Source: Doris montereyensis
Lineage: Eukaryota; Mollusca; Gastropoda; Nudibranchia; Dorididae
Reading direction: 5' to 3'
DNA length: 64,000 nucleotides
Assembly: GCA_037039925.1 (NCBI GenBank)
Contig: JAXRKP010000209.1
Location: 201,001-265,000 of the forward strand
Shown: positions 38,521 to 53,433 of the stretch, piece by piece
Layout: each line of letters opens with the position of its first letter
Numbering within the stretch: the first letter of the stretch is position 1
The notes under the pieces: generated by a model
Databases searched by the model: none
What the model saw: the letters and a program-made list of their open reading frames with translations, nothing else
What the model was told of the DNA's origin: nothing
Position numbers and translations under genes: made by a program

Positions 38521-40047
38521 CTGAAGAAAAGAATTGACAGGTCCCACTCCATGTGGGACTGTGGCTGGGTCACTCATTAATCGTAGGATGTCTTGAGACG
38601 AAATGAGTAAAATAAGAATGGAGCGGACGTGATCATTGTGCCAAACATGTGAATATCTACATATTTTAATATTTCCATGTCATTCCATACATAGCAACAG
38701 AGTCTACCAAGAGCAAACTGCTCCTCAAAAACACAGCTTTGAAATAATTTTTCCAAGGAACAGTTCACAATTTAAAGTGTCTGCTGAGAGATGAAAACAA
38801 TCTTGCTGTGACTACATCATGGGCATCCTTGATATAACTGTAAAAGACCATGAACAATAAATTACACACACATACTATTTATAAATAATTCTTTTACAAT
38901 CATGTAGTGTAATATAATCATTAAATCACAAAGTAATGCTTTGCTCTGCACTATCAAATTAAATTCAAGGCCATATAAATGCTGTTAATGGTGACAGACA
39001 AATTAACTGCTAGCAGGGAAATACTTGTAGAATATTTTCCTTTTTTCACCTTGATCGAAATAGAAATGGCGAGAACAAATTAGTCTTGGCAGAAAATGAC
39101 AGATCTCTCACAGGAAGTCTGGACCCCTTTTCAGTTGACAAGTCTCATATGAGTTTTTTCACTCCATTTTTATGTAAAGTAATACCATGCTAAATAATTT
39201 CAAGCTTATTTTCTTTAGCAACGGTTTCACTAGTCTAGTGAAATATTGCATCTATGCGATACAGTCGCTGCCATTTAGCATCAATGTGGATAGCAGAAAG
39301 CTTTGGTAAATGCGAATGCTAAATGGCAGTAACATCATTTTTTTCTATCTATTGAGATAAAAAGTCGCTGGATAGTGTCACGGGGATTTCACTAAGCGCC
39401 GCAGAGCCTTGGTATGAGTATGACAAGAATAATGCCCAATTCAAGTGCTTAAATTTGATATCATGAACAAAGTCTCAAAGTGTTTCAAAGAATATTGGTA
39501 CATGGTTATGCATTTTTGGGCTGGTATGATGACATGCTGTCTGGACTTCACAGCAAAGGGGCAGATGACTCAAGCAAGACCTCCCTGAAAGAAGAGACAA
39601 CTAATTCACAGATCTCTGTAAGACAGCAGACGAAGCCGACCATTCTCCCACTCTTACGCAACCTAGGGCTAAGGAAAACAAGGCTGGTCAGACATGAACT
39701 TCTGTTTTATGAGTCTTAAGATACTAACCATAATCTGCTCTGAATACAAGTTAATATTATAATTCAGAAATTAAGAACAAAGTGACAGTCCAGACATAGC
39801 ACACCGTGCAGTATCATCGGTCTTAAAAGTCTATCAAACTGAAGTGTCTCCATTACTGTCAGTTGATTTAATGATCAGGGAAGTAATTATTAAAAAAACC
39901 CACTTAATGTTTGTTCCCCTTGTGAAAAGGATACCATCATACTACGGATAACGTCACGGAAAGACAAGGGAACTGACCCGGGACGCTAAGCGGCGGCAAC
40001 TGTACTATGCAATCTTCCGGAGTTTCACACTTACAAAATCATCCTAC
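38521..40047. other. Upstream of the visible F-box/WD40 exons; no exon recognised
   Basis: If the acceptor at 38521 is real, this is intron. An alternative start exists: ATG at 38575-38577 (- strand) runs 19 codons into the acceptor region and then stops, so it would need another one-base error. No other coding signal was found. Short open frames (39480-39719) look random. Confidence 0.4.
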
Positions 40048-40051
40048 ATAA

Positions 40052-42125
<2,074 letters not shown>

Positions 42126-42129
42126 ATAA

Positions 42130-45116
42130 GCAACTGAAACATTTCTCACTTCCCACAAGAATAACAATGCCAATGTCTCGATAAACCAATGCTGGCAGAA
42201 TGGTTAGCGTCAGTCCTACGGCAGACTGTCTGCTGTCTCAGTCTCATACCAGTCACAAAACAACACATTTCCTTGACTCGAAAAGTCGCAAACAATCATG
42301 AGAGACTGCTGCAACTGACATTAACCTATCAAAAACAGTGAATTACTTTCCCTCCCCACAAACCATTGGGGTACCCAGATATTTCTTTCTATCATTTCTC
42401 AAACAATGGGCACCTTTTGTTTTTCTCCCAGATGTGAAACAATGGTCCTGATTATAGTAGTACTTCCAATCTCTCTATTTTACCCTCTCAATTCCAGTAG
42501 GCCACAGCAATGAACCGGAGCATATCTAAATCTGTGCCTCCCTTCTCACACTGACTCTAAATCTAGAGTAGATCTCTAGATCTAGAGATATAAATCTAGA
42601 TCTAGATTCGTAGTATTCATTTAGTCACCATGGATGATTATATTGTAGGCCGGTGTTGAAATGTAATAGATCACAAGAGACATACCTTATAATTCGGATA
42701 GATCATTACATTGAGTGTACCAGTTTTATGCCATGGAATACTAAACAACACGGCACCATGGTACAAAAATAATTTCCACAACACACCGCTAGCCGTGCTA
42801 CACAACACACGAGAGTCAAAGGTGGAATAGTCTATTGATCCATTTAGGGTTCACCACATGCAATAGACTGTCTTTCAGTGTGTATTATTCGATATTCTTC
42901 ACTCTTTCACAAAAAAGATAGTGTTGCTTTATATTATTATTCATTTGCGTTTATCCGCCAATAACAAAAATACAAAATAACACCTTAGATTCTCGCCTTT
43001 TCAATATATATATCTATGTTATAGGCAGTCCTAATTCATATTGGCACCCCCACTCCACCACTTGTGAGAACAACAGACAGTCCATTGTGTCGTCATTTCC
43101 TCTTACCAAAGGAAGGCGGCGGTCGTTGTGAGGCTTGAGAATGTGGTCCTTTGGGGTCCTTCAAATAATGCATGTTTTCTTGTTTATCTAGGCGTAAAAC
43201 ATTCATTTATCATTACATGCTTGAAGTTTTTATAATATGCCTTTGATTACAAATCATACATCCATATTTCTATTGAAGAGAAACTGCCTGGAAAGTAAAA
43301 TTTGGAAAAGGGAAAAACGTTTACCATTTAAAATTGAACAGTATCTTGTTTATTTTCTTTCATTTTCTCTGCTTTCTCTTGTTCTTTTGTCCTCTGATCT
43401 TTTGTTATCACTTTCTTTTGCTTATGCACGAGTTGCTGCTTGCATTTTATATATCGTATTCAATCAGTGTTAATTCTTTTCTTCTTTTTCTTCTTTTTTT
43501 CTTCTTCTTCTTCTTCTTCTTCTTCTTCTTCTTCTTCTTCTTCTTCTTCTTCTTCTTCTTCTTCTTCTTCTTCTTCTTCTTCTTCTTCTTCTTCTTCTTC
43601 TTCTTCTTCTTCTTCTTCTTCTTCTTCTTCTTCTTCTTCTTCTTCTTCTTCTTCTTCTTTTTCCTCTTACTTCTTCTTCACAATACTTAATAATAGCTGA
43701 CCAACCCAAGTCTTGAGTACATGTATTACTGTCAGTGCGCATATTTTCAGTTTACCCTAAACTGTAAATCCAATTTTGATTTGAAAGTGATGTGTTTAAT
43801 TATGTTTTTAGAGGCCTCATTGCGACTATTAATTTTGCTTTCTGATGGCACAAACGATGAGATGGCAAATACATGTATTTCAGAGCAATATCTCTTCCAA
43901 CCTTTCTATTCAGGAAAAATATATTGAAGGACATGTTAACTGTAGATTGATGTCGCATTATCTGTTGGGGTTAATCGCAGAATGTCAAATACATATAATG
44001 CTTATTATTGTTTTGTTTTTAAAATGATTGATTGAAAGAGTCGTAGTTAAAATTATGTTGTGTGTGTGTGTGTGTGTGTATGTATGAACTGTATAAGCTC
44101 ATAGATCCATCTTCCAGATTAGATCAAATGTACGTTCCTTTAAAGCTTTTATAATAAACCTTCTGAAGGTTTTTTTGTTTTGTTCTTTAGTTAAGTCTAT
44201 AATATTTTTCAATGTATGAAGGTAGTGCACACTGTTAGAATAGTCAGGATTCTTTGAAGAATGGTCAAATAGGGATTGTTCAAGCCAATGTCCCTTTATC
44301 CAATTATGTTGGCCTCAGTTTTGGTATTAACGATTGGATACCTAAAAGATTCAGATATTGCATGGACATTGTATAATAGTTAGCAATCGTTATTCCCAAC
44401 TGCGTTGTGAATACATTGTACATGTAGGCCTACTACTTTTTGTTATTCTCGACCGTGTTGTATAAAAACAATGAATCACATCAAAATGAGCAAACCGGAA
44501 GTTTGTATGAAAAAATTTCGAAAACGAAAGTAGGCTGTTGAGAGTTGTGATTTGTGACACGCATGGTAAGAAAATTTTGCCCATGTTTTGGTTATTATCC
44601 TTTCAATATTTTTCATCACCATATCATTACCATGTTTAGCGTTGTCCTGCTTCACCTCATCCTTTGCTTTTTAGATCTAGATATTAGATCCCCTAAGATG
44701 ATTAGATCTACTAGTTCTTCGTCTTCGTCATAATTTTTTTTCAAGATTTTTTCCCTTAAAAAATAAGATTTTTTAAGAATCTTAAAAAATATTTTGTTTT
44801 CCAAAAAAAAAATGTATTTCTTCAAGTTCAAGAAAAGTTAGGGTTTGCACTTTAATTTCATTTAGAATTGTCCCAAATGTGACAGATGAAGCAAATGTGT
44901 CATTAGACTTTATGAGACCAAAACGCTTCAATACTTTGTGTATGGGCCATGGGATCAGTTCGACAAAGTGTGACAAACTCAAATTAAAATATAGGATCTC
45001 TAGACCCTAAATCTACTTCTTCTCTTTTTATTCTTCTTGTCACTAATGTCACTATTTTTCTTAACTTATTCTATACGATCAGGGTAATGCCAAGTATGAT
45101 TTAATTTTAATATTAT
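42130..45116. other. Spacer between two inverted transposon copies
   Basis: About 3 kb without a recognisable exon. It contains palindromic CTAGATCTAGA-rich patches near 42556-42607 and 44671-44712, and a large CTT microsatellite. First exons of either flanking gene could lie here, but I cannot identify them. Confidence 0.4.
43488..43673. repeat. CTT/TTC trinucleotide microsatellite, about 180 bp
   Basis: Near-pure (CTT)n. All three frames on each strand are open as Phe, Ser, Leu or, on the - strand, Arg, Lys, Glu runs; these are artefacts. A purine/pyrimidine mirror tract of this length is a triplex-forming sequence type. Confidence 0.97.
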
Positions 45117-45120
45117 ATAA

Positions 45121-45535
45121 GGCAGGTTTCACAAAATGGTCCATCCCCATTTCCCTCTTTTGTCAAAATATACAATATTTTTTACAAGTGATTTATGAGG
45201 ATTCCAGATATATGACTTTAAGAGATAGCAAAGGACTGTGGAGCAAGTAAATTAGCTTTTAAAAGTCATGTTTTTCAGTCAAGGGGCATAACTGAATAAC
45301 TTAAAAAAATAGGTTTCCCTGGCGTTTTTTGTTTTGGGCATCTGGTTTGGAGAAAAAAGATGTGAAGTCTGTGTTTGTATTTCTTCAAGTTCAGATGAAA
45401 TCCGGATCGTGTGGATGATGAAAATGAAAACCAATGCCTTTTGTCCCGTTTTTGTAAAATTCTGTGATTGTACGCTTTATACTATTTAATTTCATTTACC
45501 ATTCTGCTCAAACTGGTGTCCCAAATGTGTTTCCA

Positions 45536-45596
<61 letters not shown>

Positions 45597-46525
45597 TGCA
45601 CCAGCAACAAAATGAAAGCAAATGTGTCATTAGATCTTCTTTACAGCATGAGACCACAAACTTGTCTTTATCAATACTTTGTGTATGGGCCATGGGATCG
45701 GTGACAAAGTGACTTTCTAAACGTATTGCCAATTATCTTGATCTCTAACTATCTACAGTCACATAGAGCGCCCCACTAGACTAGCACAAACAACTCTCTC
45801 GTTGAAACTCCATAGTGGAGACGTAAAGTCACTATCATTGTAATGGACTTCTAAACATTGCCAATATCTTGTCTTTATTTATTAGAACATAATAAAATAT
45901 TGATTGCCGGACTTCTTTCAAGTTTCACTCACGATAAAAATAATTCTGAACGGTATCAGAACCCTAACAGTCTCCTTTCTGATGTCCGATCATCTTCTTT
46001 TTCTTCTTCTCCTTTCTTTTCCGCAAAGCCAACCAGACAATTTAAAAACAAAAATTTCATGTTCTTGTCACTAATGTCAGACGAAAAATATTTTTTTTCT
46101 TAAGTCTCATGGTATTCTATTCTAGAGTTACCATGATTTTTTCGTGTCTTTTACAGAATATATGTTACGTTTTCTTTCACTTAAGATCAAAAAACGGCGG
46201 TAACTGTTTTTTTCAGCTCTTAATGTGTGTTCATTTGTAGACATCAGTTGTTACATTAACGAAAATCTGAAATATGATCACTGCAAAAGATAAAAAAATG
46301 AAATATTCAATATGATTGAAAAGGGACTTATTAAAAAAGGGAAAGTCTGGATTGTGTTCACACCAAAAATATTCACAAAACACACAAATTGAAAGCAAAT
46401 TTCAATATTATGTTTTTTATATTGCGAGACATGGACCAAATGTTAAGGATTCATCAATTAGACTTTTTGAGGAACATTAATTGAAGAGTTAGTTATCATT
46501 GGGTCCCATTTTTGTGAAACCTGCC
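45121..46525. mobile_element. DNA transposon family E, copy 2 (1405 bp, inverted)
   Basis: Left end GGCAGGTTTCACAAAATGGT, right end (inverted) GGCAGGTTTCACAAAAATGG, flanked by ATAA at 45117-45120 and 46526-46529. The ends are in the opposite order to copy 1, so the two lie head to head. About 670 bp shorter through internal deletions, for example the block next to the CTGGCGTTT motif near 45315. Confidence 0.85.
45539..45597. repeat. GA microsatellite inside family E copy 2
   Basis: About 55 bases of AG with one AAAG break, at the place corresponding to the tract in copy 1. Confidence 0.95.
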
Positions 46526-47092
46526 ATAAATGAAATATTCAATATGATTGAAGAGTCTGTATTTCAAGTTCGAGATTTCAACTTGTATTTCAATAAAAAA
46601 ACCTGTTTAAATTGGCAGGTTAGCTGAATGAAAATTCTACTCAAAGACTTGGAAACAATGAAATTTTCATTGAATTTTGAATAGTGTGACTTCTGTAGTG
46701 GTAGAAAAATTCCTCAAAAATGAAAACAGGGATCATTTACAATTTAGAACCTACTGCAAAATCCAATTACTTTTAGTGGCCTAGCAACAGACCCTTTGAT
46801 GAATAGAGAGCAATCAGCTCAGAATTGTATACAGTGGTGTAACGCCAACCACAATGGCAACATGGCTATACATCAGTATACCTAGTCAGTTCTGTTTGAT
46901 TGATGTGTATTAAAAGTTCTCTTTATTTCAATAAAAATTATTTTTCTTTCAATAAAAGATAAAATGTTGTCTGTTCCAAACAATAACTAACAAAAATCTG
47001 TAAATAATACGAAGGAGCCACAGTGGAGTGAAGACAAAGGCAAAATATGACAATAAGTGACAACTCCACTAATAAAGACAAAACAAACATGG

Positions 47093-47123
47093 GACGTTTC
47101 GGGGTATAATAACCCTTCGTCAG
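47093..47123 (-). ncRNA. Hammerhead-like core, copy 1
   Basis: On the - strand: CTGACGA (47117-47123), stem-loop with GGG and CCC arms around TTATTATA, then GAAAC (47096-47100) followed by GTC. This matches the CUGANGA...GAAA...UH arrangement of hammerheads. The helix III equivalent would be only AC/GU, as in dimer-active short-stem hammerheads. Helix I pairing is poor here, so self-cleavage by this copy is doubtful. Confidence 0.45.
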
Positions 47124-47372
47124 ACGAGAAATATCTAGAATCTAGATCTAAGTACTACCTCAGGCATCACACAGTATGACAAAGAAGATGACTATAGATC
47201 TAGATCTATTAGCAATTAAAAAAAAGATGAATAACGTAAACAACAAAGAGATGTGACAATGTGAACTATCTAAATAGTTGTAAATAATACGAAGGAGCCA
47301 CAGTGGAGTGAAGTCAAAGGTGAAATATGACAATAAGTGACAACTCCACTAATAAAGACAGAACAAACACGT

Positions 47373-47397
47373 GACGTTTCGGGATAACCTTCGTCAG
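47373..47397 (-). ncRNA. Hammerhead-like core, copy 2
   Basis: On the - strand: CTGACGA (47391-47397), AGGTTATCCC hairpin, GAAAC, GTC. The bases before CTGACGA (TGT) can pair with those after GTC (ACG, with one wobble), giving a minimal helix I. Better preserved than copy 1. Confidence 0.5.
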
Positions 47398-47589
47398 ACA
47401 ACAAACTACCTCAGCATCAAATATCTGACAAAGAAGATGAATCTAGATCAATTAAAAAGATAAATAAGTCTGGCAATGTGAACTATCCTCAGTGGAGTGA
47501 ATCCGAAATTCTTGACAACTCCACTAATAAAGGCAAACAGAGATAAGGACAACAAACAAGAAATATCTAGAATATTCTATGAACTATAT

Positions 47590-47784
47590 TTATGAATATA
47601 TAATATGTTTGTGATTTTATGTACACATGAATTGTTTTTATGATGTGATGTACATGTTTGTTAAGATTGCATAATTTAAACATTGACACAATGCTTAATG
47701 TTTTGTAATCCATCTGTTTTGTAAAGCGTTTCTGAATACCTTTTGGTGGTAGTTAGCGCTATATAAATACTTATTATTATTATA
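47590..47784 (+). mobile_element. Retroelement 3' tail
   Basis: Ends GTAAAGCGTTTCTGAATACC, TTTTGGTGGTAGTTAGCGCT, ATATAAATACTTATTATTAT. A GCGCTATATAAATA plus (ATT)n end is a common 3' terminus of invertebrate LINEs and their SINEs. The element body is not recognisable. Confidence 0.5.
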
Positions 47785-48007
47785 TGTTACATGAAAAAAG
47801 AAAATCTATCTTGCTTTTGGATAAAAATCAAAGAATGCATTATCATGGAGAGGTGCATAGGTTGATTCAATTTATGTTGTTTAAGTAAGTGCAAAAGGTT
47901 CCACCAAGTTGATGGCCACTTAAGGATTTGTTTTAATTCCGCACCACACTGCCAAGTCTTATATCATAATACCAATACATGAAGTGCAATTTTTGTTTTG
48001 GTTGCAG

Positions 48008-48134
48008 AAATATGTCCCAATCTACCATGACAAACACACAGGTTCCAATTAAGAAAGACAATGGGTCATCTCAGTTGAATGGACACTCTCCCACAACAGT
48101 GGGAATCGTTGCCAAGATGTCAGGAAAGAAAAAG
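48008..48134 (+). CDS. REXO4: REXO4 coding exon 1 (frameshift at its end)
   Basis: Acceptor TTGCAG, then [20 protein letters not shown] and so on to MSGKKK. It ends in phase 0, but exon 2 ([16 protein letters not shown]) needs one more base. The A5 run at 48129-48133 is the likely site of a lost A. Confidence 0.85.
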
Positions 48135-51100
48135 GTGACTTTTGTAGAGACATATCACACATATTCCTTTGGAACAATGTTGGGTTGTTTTATTGAGGAT
48201 TTTCTTTTTTGGGGGGGGGGGGGGGTGTTTATTAAGCTCCTGTCAAATTTAAAATGGAGATTTGATGAAATTCTTTCTTCTTTTTTTTTTCTTTCACATG
48301 TTCACAGAGATAATATTTTAAGTATCAAATACAATCATGGAAATGATATGCTTATCATTCTCTTGATATTGGTTAACTTAGTATTCACGTTATAACATTA
48401 CTATATGGCACTAGTGATTTATTACCTTTCGTGTGAAAGAAATTACATTATATGATATTAAAGCTCCTTAGGAACAAAGACGAGACATGTCTATTTCTTG
48501 TATTTGTCTCATCTTTGTTCCTATGGGGCTTTAATGTTATTAAATGTAATTTCCTTCATTTTCGACATGCCCTTTGCCTCACTGTTTGTCTTTATCTTTC
48601 GTATGGTGGAGCTAGTGAGCAGCCCATGTTTTGCAGGCTTAGATTTCAATTGCTTTTCAGAAAAATTTTAACTGGTTGTTGAAGAAAGTAATTATTTTTA
48701 AAGTGGTTGGTAATGTAATACTTTCTGCTGTCCTCTGTACACTTTCAGTTACGGCCAACAGTGAGGAATTGTCTAACCGTCTTTGTTTTTATGATAAACG
48801 AATTAAGATCTAGACCTTGCAGACCAACCTACATTAAACACATATGAAGGGTTTCATTACAAAATGTGATATATCCAAATGTCATAGAAAATAATGAAAA
48901 AATGTGTTTGTCAGATGAACAATAGTTATCTTAATGGGTCACGAACATAGAGGATTTTAATAGTGATAACGAATTAAATCAGACATGTACTTTTTTTCAG
49001 AATCAAAGCTTTAATCTCACTTTTTTCACAAAATGCTATATGCATCATCTACGTTCTTCACGAAATGCAATATATCCAGAAAATATGAAAGCAACACTCC
49101 CTTTAATAAATACCAAAAAATGAAAGAAGACACAGAAAACAAAGTGAACAGGTTATTTTGCGCTTTGTGAAAGCGGGAAACTTTTTACCGGTAAAGATGT
49201 CAAAATGAAACATCACAAGAACAATAGCTCATTATTATTTTCAATTTTGGTCTATATCACATTTTGTGATGGAATCCCTCATATGACACATCTCATGTGT
49301 CTCAACCAATTTTTACCTCTATTTCATCTCTAATAATAGTAACACTATGACCATCTAGTTTCACTCACCTGGCATTACTCTAAAAAAAAGTTTTTAAATT
49401 TTAAAAAGGGTTCTAATCGACCTTTCACCTCACTCACTGTTTTGTTGCGTAAAATGTATGGGATCCATTCTCTTAAATTTTTCTTCATTGATAGAAAATT
49501 ATGCTTGTTTATTCATTTGTTTTAATCACCATTTAATTTTAAAGTGGTCAAAATTATCTTCTTTTTTCTTTTTTTTCAGCTCATAAAAAGATTGTGTCTG
49601 GATCAAGTAACTGGTCTAAACTTTGTTCAGTGAGTATTTTCCTTAGGTCATTTTTGTGCCTTAAATTTTATCTTCTGCTATGTTCATGATAATATCTGAA
49701 TTACTGAATCATGTCTGTTTATTCTTTCGACCATATCAGTAGAATATTAGTCTAATTGATTTAAATGAAGTTTTGTGGGAGGGGGGTGGATATTATTTTG
49801 TCATCTGTCTCTATTGGACATTTTTTCATCACTTAATGACCTTTTAGCATCAAAATTTGTTTTATTGTTATTGGTTTTTTTCAATACATGCACACATAGT
49901 TTTCTCATTGTAATAAGTTTTCTCATTGTAATATTATGTGAGTTTTTTGGTACACAGTTTTTGCTCTCATCAATAAATTTACAACTTGTAGTAAAAGAAG
50001 TAACTATGCTTTTTTTTATATTGGAAGATACTTTTTTTTATATTGGAAGAGTGTGACTGTCATCCTATGTTGATATTTTGAAATACTTTTTTTTATATTG
50101 GAAGAGTAAGAGTGTGACTGTAATGTTGTGTAATTAAAAAGCACTAAGTTTTGAGCGTTATAATTTTCAATGTTCAGAATATATACAATTGTGTTCTTTA
50201 ATGGCTGCAACATGTTTGTTAATTATAATCTTTATAACATGTGTAATAACAATACATTTGTTGCCAAGAACATTTGACATGGATATTATTTTGGTGTCAC
50301 AACTCATTTATTTTTGCAGGAACTAAAAAAGGATCCACATAAAAGGAAGAAGGCAATATCAGAAAAATTACAAGATGACATACGACAGGAGAAAGAGCCC
50401 CCTAAAAAGATGTAGGATCAACATTTTCTCATCTGACACAAAGTTTCTTTTAGGATTGTTTTGTGTTATCGAAGATTTCTTTTAAAAATCCTTCGTGTTT
50501 AGTGCTCTACCATCAATTTATAACAAAATACCACCCCCTTGAGATATTGTTTGAAAAGGTTGTCGAAATAAGCCAGTAGCGTGCTATCTTTGTTTGACTA
50601 CAGATTGCTCATAGGAGTATCAAAACAGTCGTTTACATTTAAATTAGTCTAAGGAAGAAATGCAAATCCACAAAGAAGCTTTTTGAAGCATTTAAGAATG
50701 TAAAATTTCTCAAATCCTTTCATCTATCTTCTTTTTACAATGTGTCATCAGAGCTAAACAAGAAATCTGGTTTGATGACGTTGATGAAATACTTTTGGAT
50801 AGAGAACCAGAGAGCAGTGACAAGTCTAAAGATGATCTTGTTAAAGTAGACTCCTTCCCTGGGTAAGATATTGTAGTTACTGTCTTGATGGCTGTTGTAA
50901 TTTTCTCAATTGTCTTTCTTTACAGTACAGGATCTTTTTTCTTTCTTGGTGGTTTTTTTGTTGTTGTCTTTGTGATGGAGTTCCTTCATGAGGTATAAAT
51001 GAATAGAGTTTTGCATATTATAACCAGCTTCCCCTGTTATTTTGTCAAATAAAATATTGAGTTTTTAATATGTAATTCTCAAATTTGTCATCTAGATATT

Positions 51101-53346
51101 GGAAAAGTTGCATAAAATTTGACATTTATATTTTTCTTGCACTGAAAGACGTGGGAAAAAAAGACTAAAAGGTTTCTAAAGCACAGGAAATTACGGGCAG
51201 GTCATTAAATTCATGGCATCTTATTTGTGTATTAAAATTTTCTTTCTACCCTTCGTTTTGTTCTGACGACTTCAATGTCATATTTATTTTTTATGATAGT
51301 TCTACCCTTATTTTAACAATGGTCATAGAAAGAGATCTTACTCAAAATTCAATTGCATTACTAATTGATTTATGAACACATAAGATATATTCAAATAATG
51401 TGATGATATTGATTTTCTGTGCTAATGGGAATTTAGTTTTATCCTATATATGTATATGTCATTTTTCAATAATGTTTTTTTTGATGCCCCCAATACCTGG
51501 AAACTGTCTCAAAGCCTGTCTGAACTATAAAAACCTTTATTTAAAAAATGCTTGATTGATCGTTTGAACAGATATAATTGTTAACAATTTTACTATTTCA
51601 GTGTTACAAAATGCATTGCAATGGATTGTGAAATGGTTGGAATTGGTGCAGACGGAGAGGACAGCATCCTTGCCAGAGTATCTTTGGTCAATCATTTTGG
51701 AGTTTGCCTCTATGACAAATTTGTTTCCCCACGAGAAAAAGTCACAGATTATCGCACTTTTGTCAGTGGCGTCACCAGAGAAATTTTAGAGCAGAAAGGT
51801 AGTGTTGAAGTAGAATTTTGCAATGTCTGACTAATTAATCAGCTATGTGATTGGAAAAATAAGATATGTTTCCATCTATTTTTATTTTTTAAATTATTAT
51901 TTTTAAAAGAAATGGAAGTGTACATTTTGATATTGATTTTTTCTTGTTGTTTTGTTGGGATAGTCCTTTGCTCCTATTTTGCCTATTGGGTGGTTAGTGG
52001 GTGGTAGGTAGGTCCTAGTTCTTTCTTTTCACTCTCTCCCTTATCTTTCATCTTGCTATTTTCTCTTAATTGACCATGAGGTCACCATGTGTGATGGACA
52101 GGGTTAGGGTTAATTTCAATGAAACACAAACAAATCTTTTTTTTTTACCTGCTATTGTATTGCTCATTGTTTTAAGTTTTACTTGAAATGAAAATTGTTT
52201 TTTTGTATATCAAATATGCCAGGGGAGCCATTCGACAAAGTTCAAAAGGAAGTGAGTGATCTCCTCAAAGGTCGAATTCTTGTTGGTCATGCTCTTCATA
52301 ATGACTTAAAGGTAATTTTCATATTAGTGTTAGTCATTTTTTAGACCTCTGTGAGAAAAATAGTTGGGGGTTGTCTTGACAACTTCAACTTTAGATGTAT
52401 AGAAGGTATTGAATTGAGTCACATATTTCACGGCATATTCAGTGTATACCCCATAGAATAGTAAGCATCAGATTTGGTGTCCAAATTAATCAGACCTTGT
52501 TGATTTCATAAAGATTGTTTTAAATTTTATCAAGGTACTGCTTTAAAATCATTATCATGTTAATTAAATATTTTCAAGATTTCTCAGTTTGTTAAAGGTG
52601 GTTTTTTTTCTTTTTCTGCAGGTCCTGTTTCTAAGTCATCCTCGCTCGGATATTAGGGACACCGTTTCATACAAACCGTTTCGAACATTATTTAATGGCA
52701 GACTTCCGTCCCTGAAGAAATTGACGGAGAGGGTATTAGGTGTCAAAGTGCAAGAGGGAGAACATTCTTCGGTAGGACATTAGCTTGAAAGAGTGGATTT
52801 GTTCCCAAACTTAAATAATTTGATTTATTGTTGTTTTATTTTCTTTCATTCATTAATATCGACAATGGTGTATGTCCTATTAAACGCCTGTACAGTGTCT
52901 GTCTCCATTCCTGTTCACTATTTTTTTTTAAAATTTTGTCTAAGATCACAAGAGATACACATTGATTATTTCTTTGCTCTGTCCAGTCTGATCCTACTTT
53001 TGTTGAAAATCAACTTTTGTATTTTCAAGATCTTTGTAGGTTAACTTGCTTTGTCTTGGCTAAGTTTATATATTTTGCTTGTTGACAGATTCCTTAAAGT
53101 TATAGGTTTTAGGATCTACAGATTGATAAATTTCTTATTGTTAGAAATATTTTTGGTTCAAGCTTGTTTATGTCATTTTACTGGCTGTGTACAAAATTGT
53201 TTCAAGGCATATAAATGAAAGATGTTAGTAATGGATTGAAACTGTTACTTATAGACTTTATTTGAAACATTAATGAATCAATGTTTCTCTTTGTCAGTAC
53301 TGTTTCTCTCTGTCTCTCTCTCTGTCTGTCTCTGTCTCTCTCTGTC

Positions 53347-53433
<87 letters not shown>

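Larger units (their letters stand above)
46990..47570 (-). repeat. Tandem 280-bp repeat with hammerhead-ribozyme-like cores
   Basis: TAAATAATACGAAGGAGCCA starts at 47001 and again at 47281, a 280-base period. A third, shortened and diverged copy follows (CAGTGGAGTG at 47021, 47301 and 47490). Copies 1 and 2 each carry on the - strand a CTGACGA motif, a short GG/CC hairpin and a GAAACGTC motif. The size and tandem layout resemble retrozymes or the terminal repeats of Penelope-like elements. No reverse transcriptase is nearby. Confidence 0.7.
48135..49579 (+). other. REXO4 intron 1 with two hairpin-type elements
   Basis: Holds a foldback structure (about 48427-48575) and a 432-bp inverted-repeat element (48848-49279), both described separately. 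It also has a G13 run near 48211-48224. Confidence 0.75.

Noticed and set aside
38521..38577. ATG at 38577 (-) as the start of the F-box/WD40 protein
   Set aside because: The frame meets a stop at the CAG/TGA junction, and the sequence just before it is a good splice acceptor, so a spliced upstream exon is more likely; not fully excluded.
43334..43742. Poly-Phe, poly-Ser and poly-Arg open frames
   Set aside because: Artefact of the CTT microsatellite, open in all frames.
52100..52115. Telomere-like GGGTTAGGG
   Set aside because: Only a short match, explained by the family D repeat copy in which it sits.
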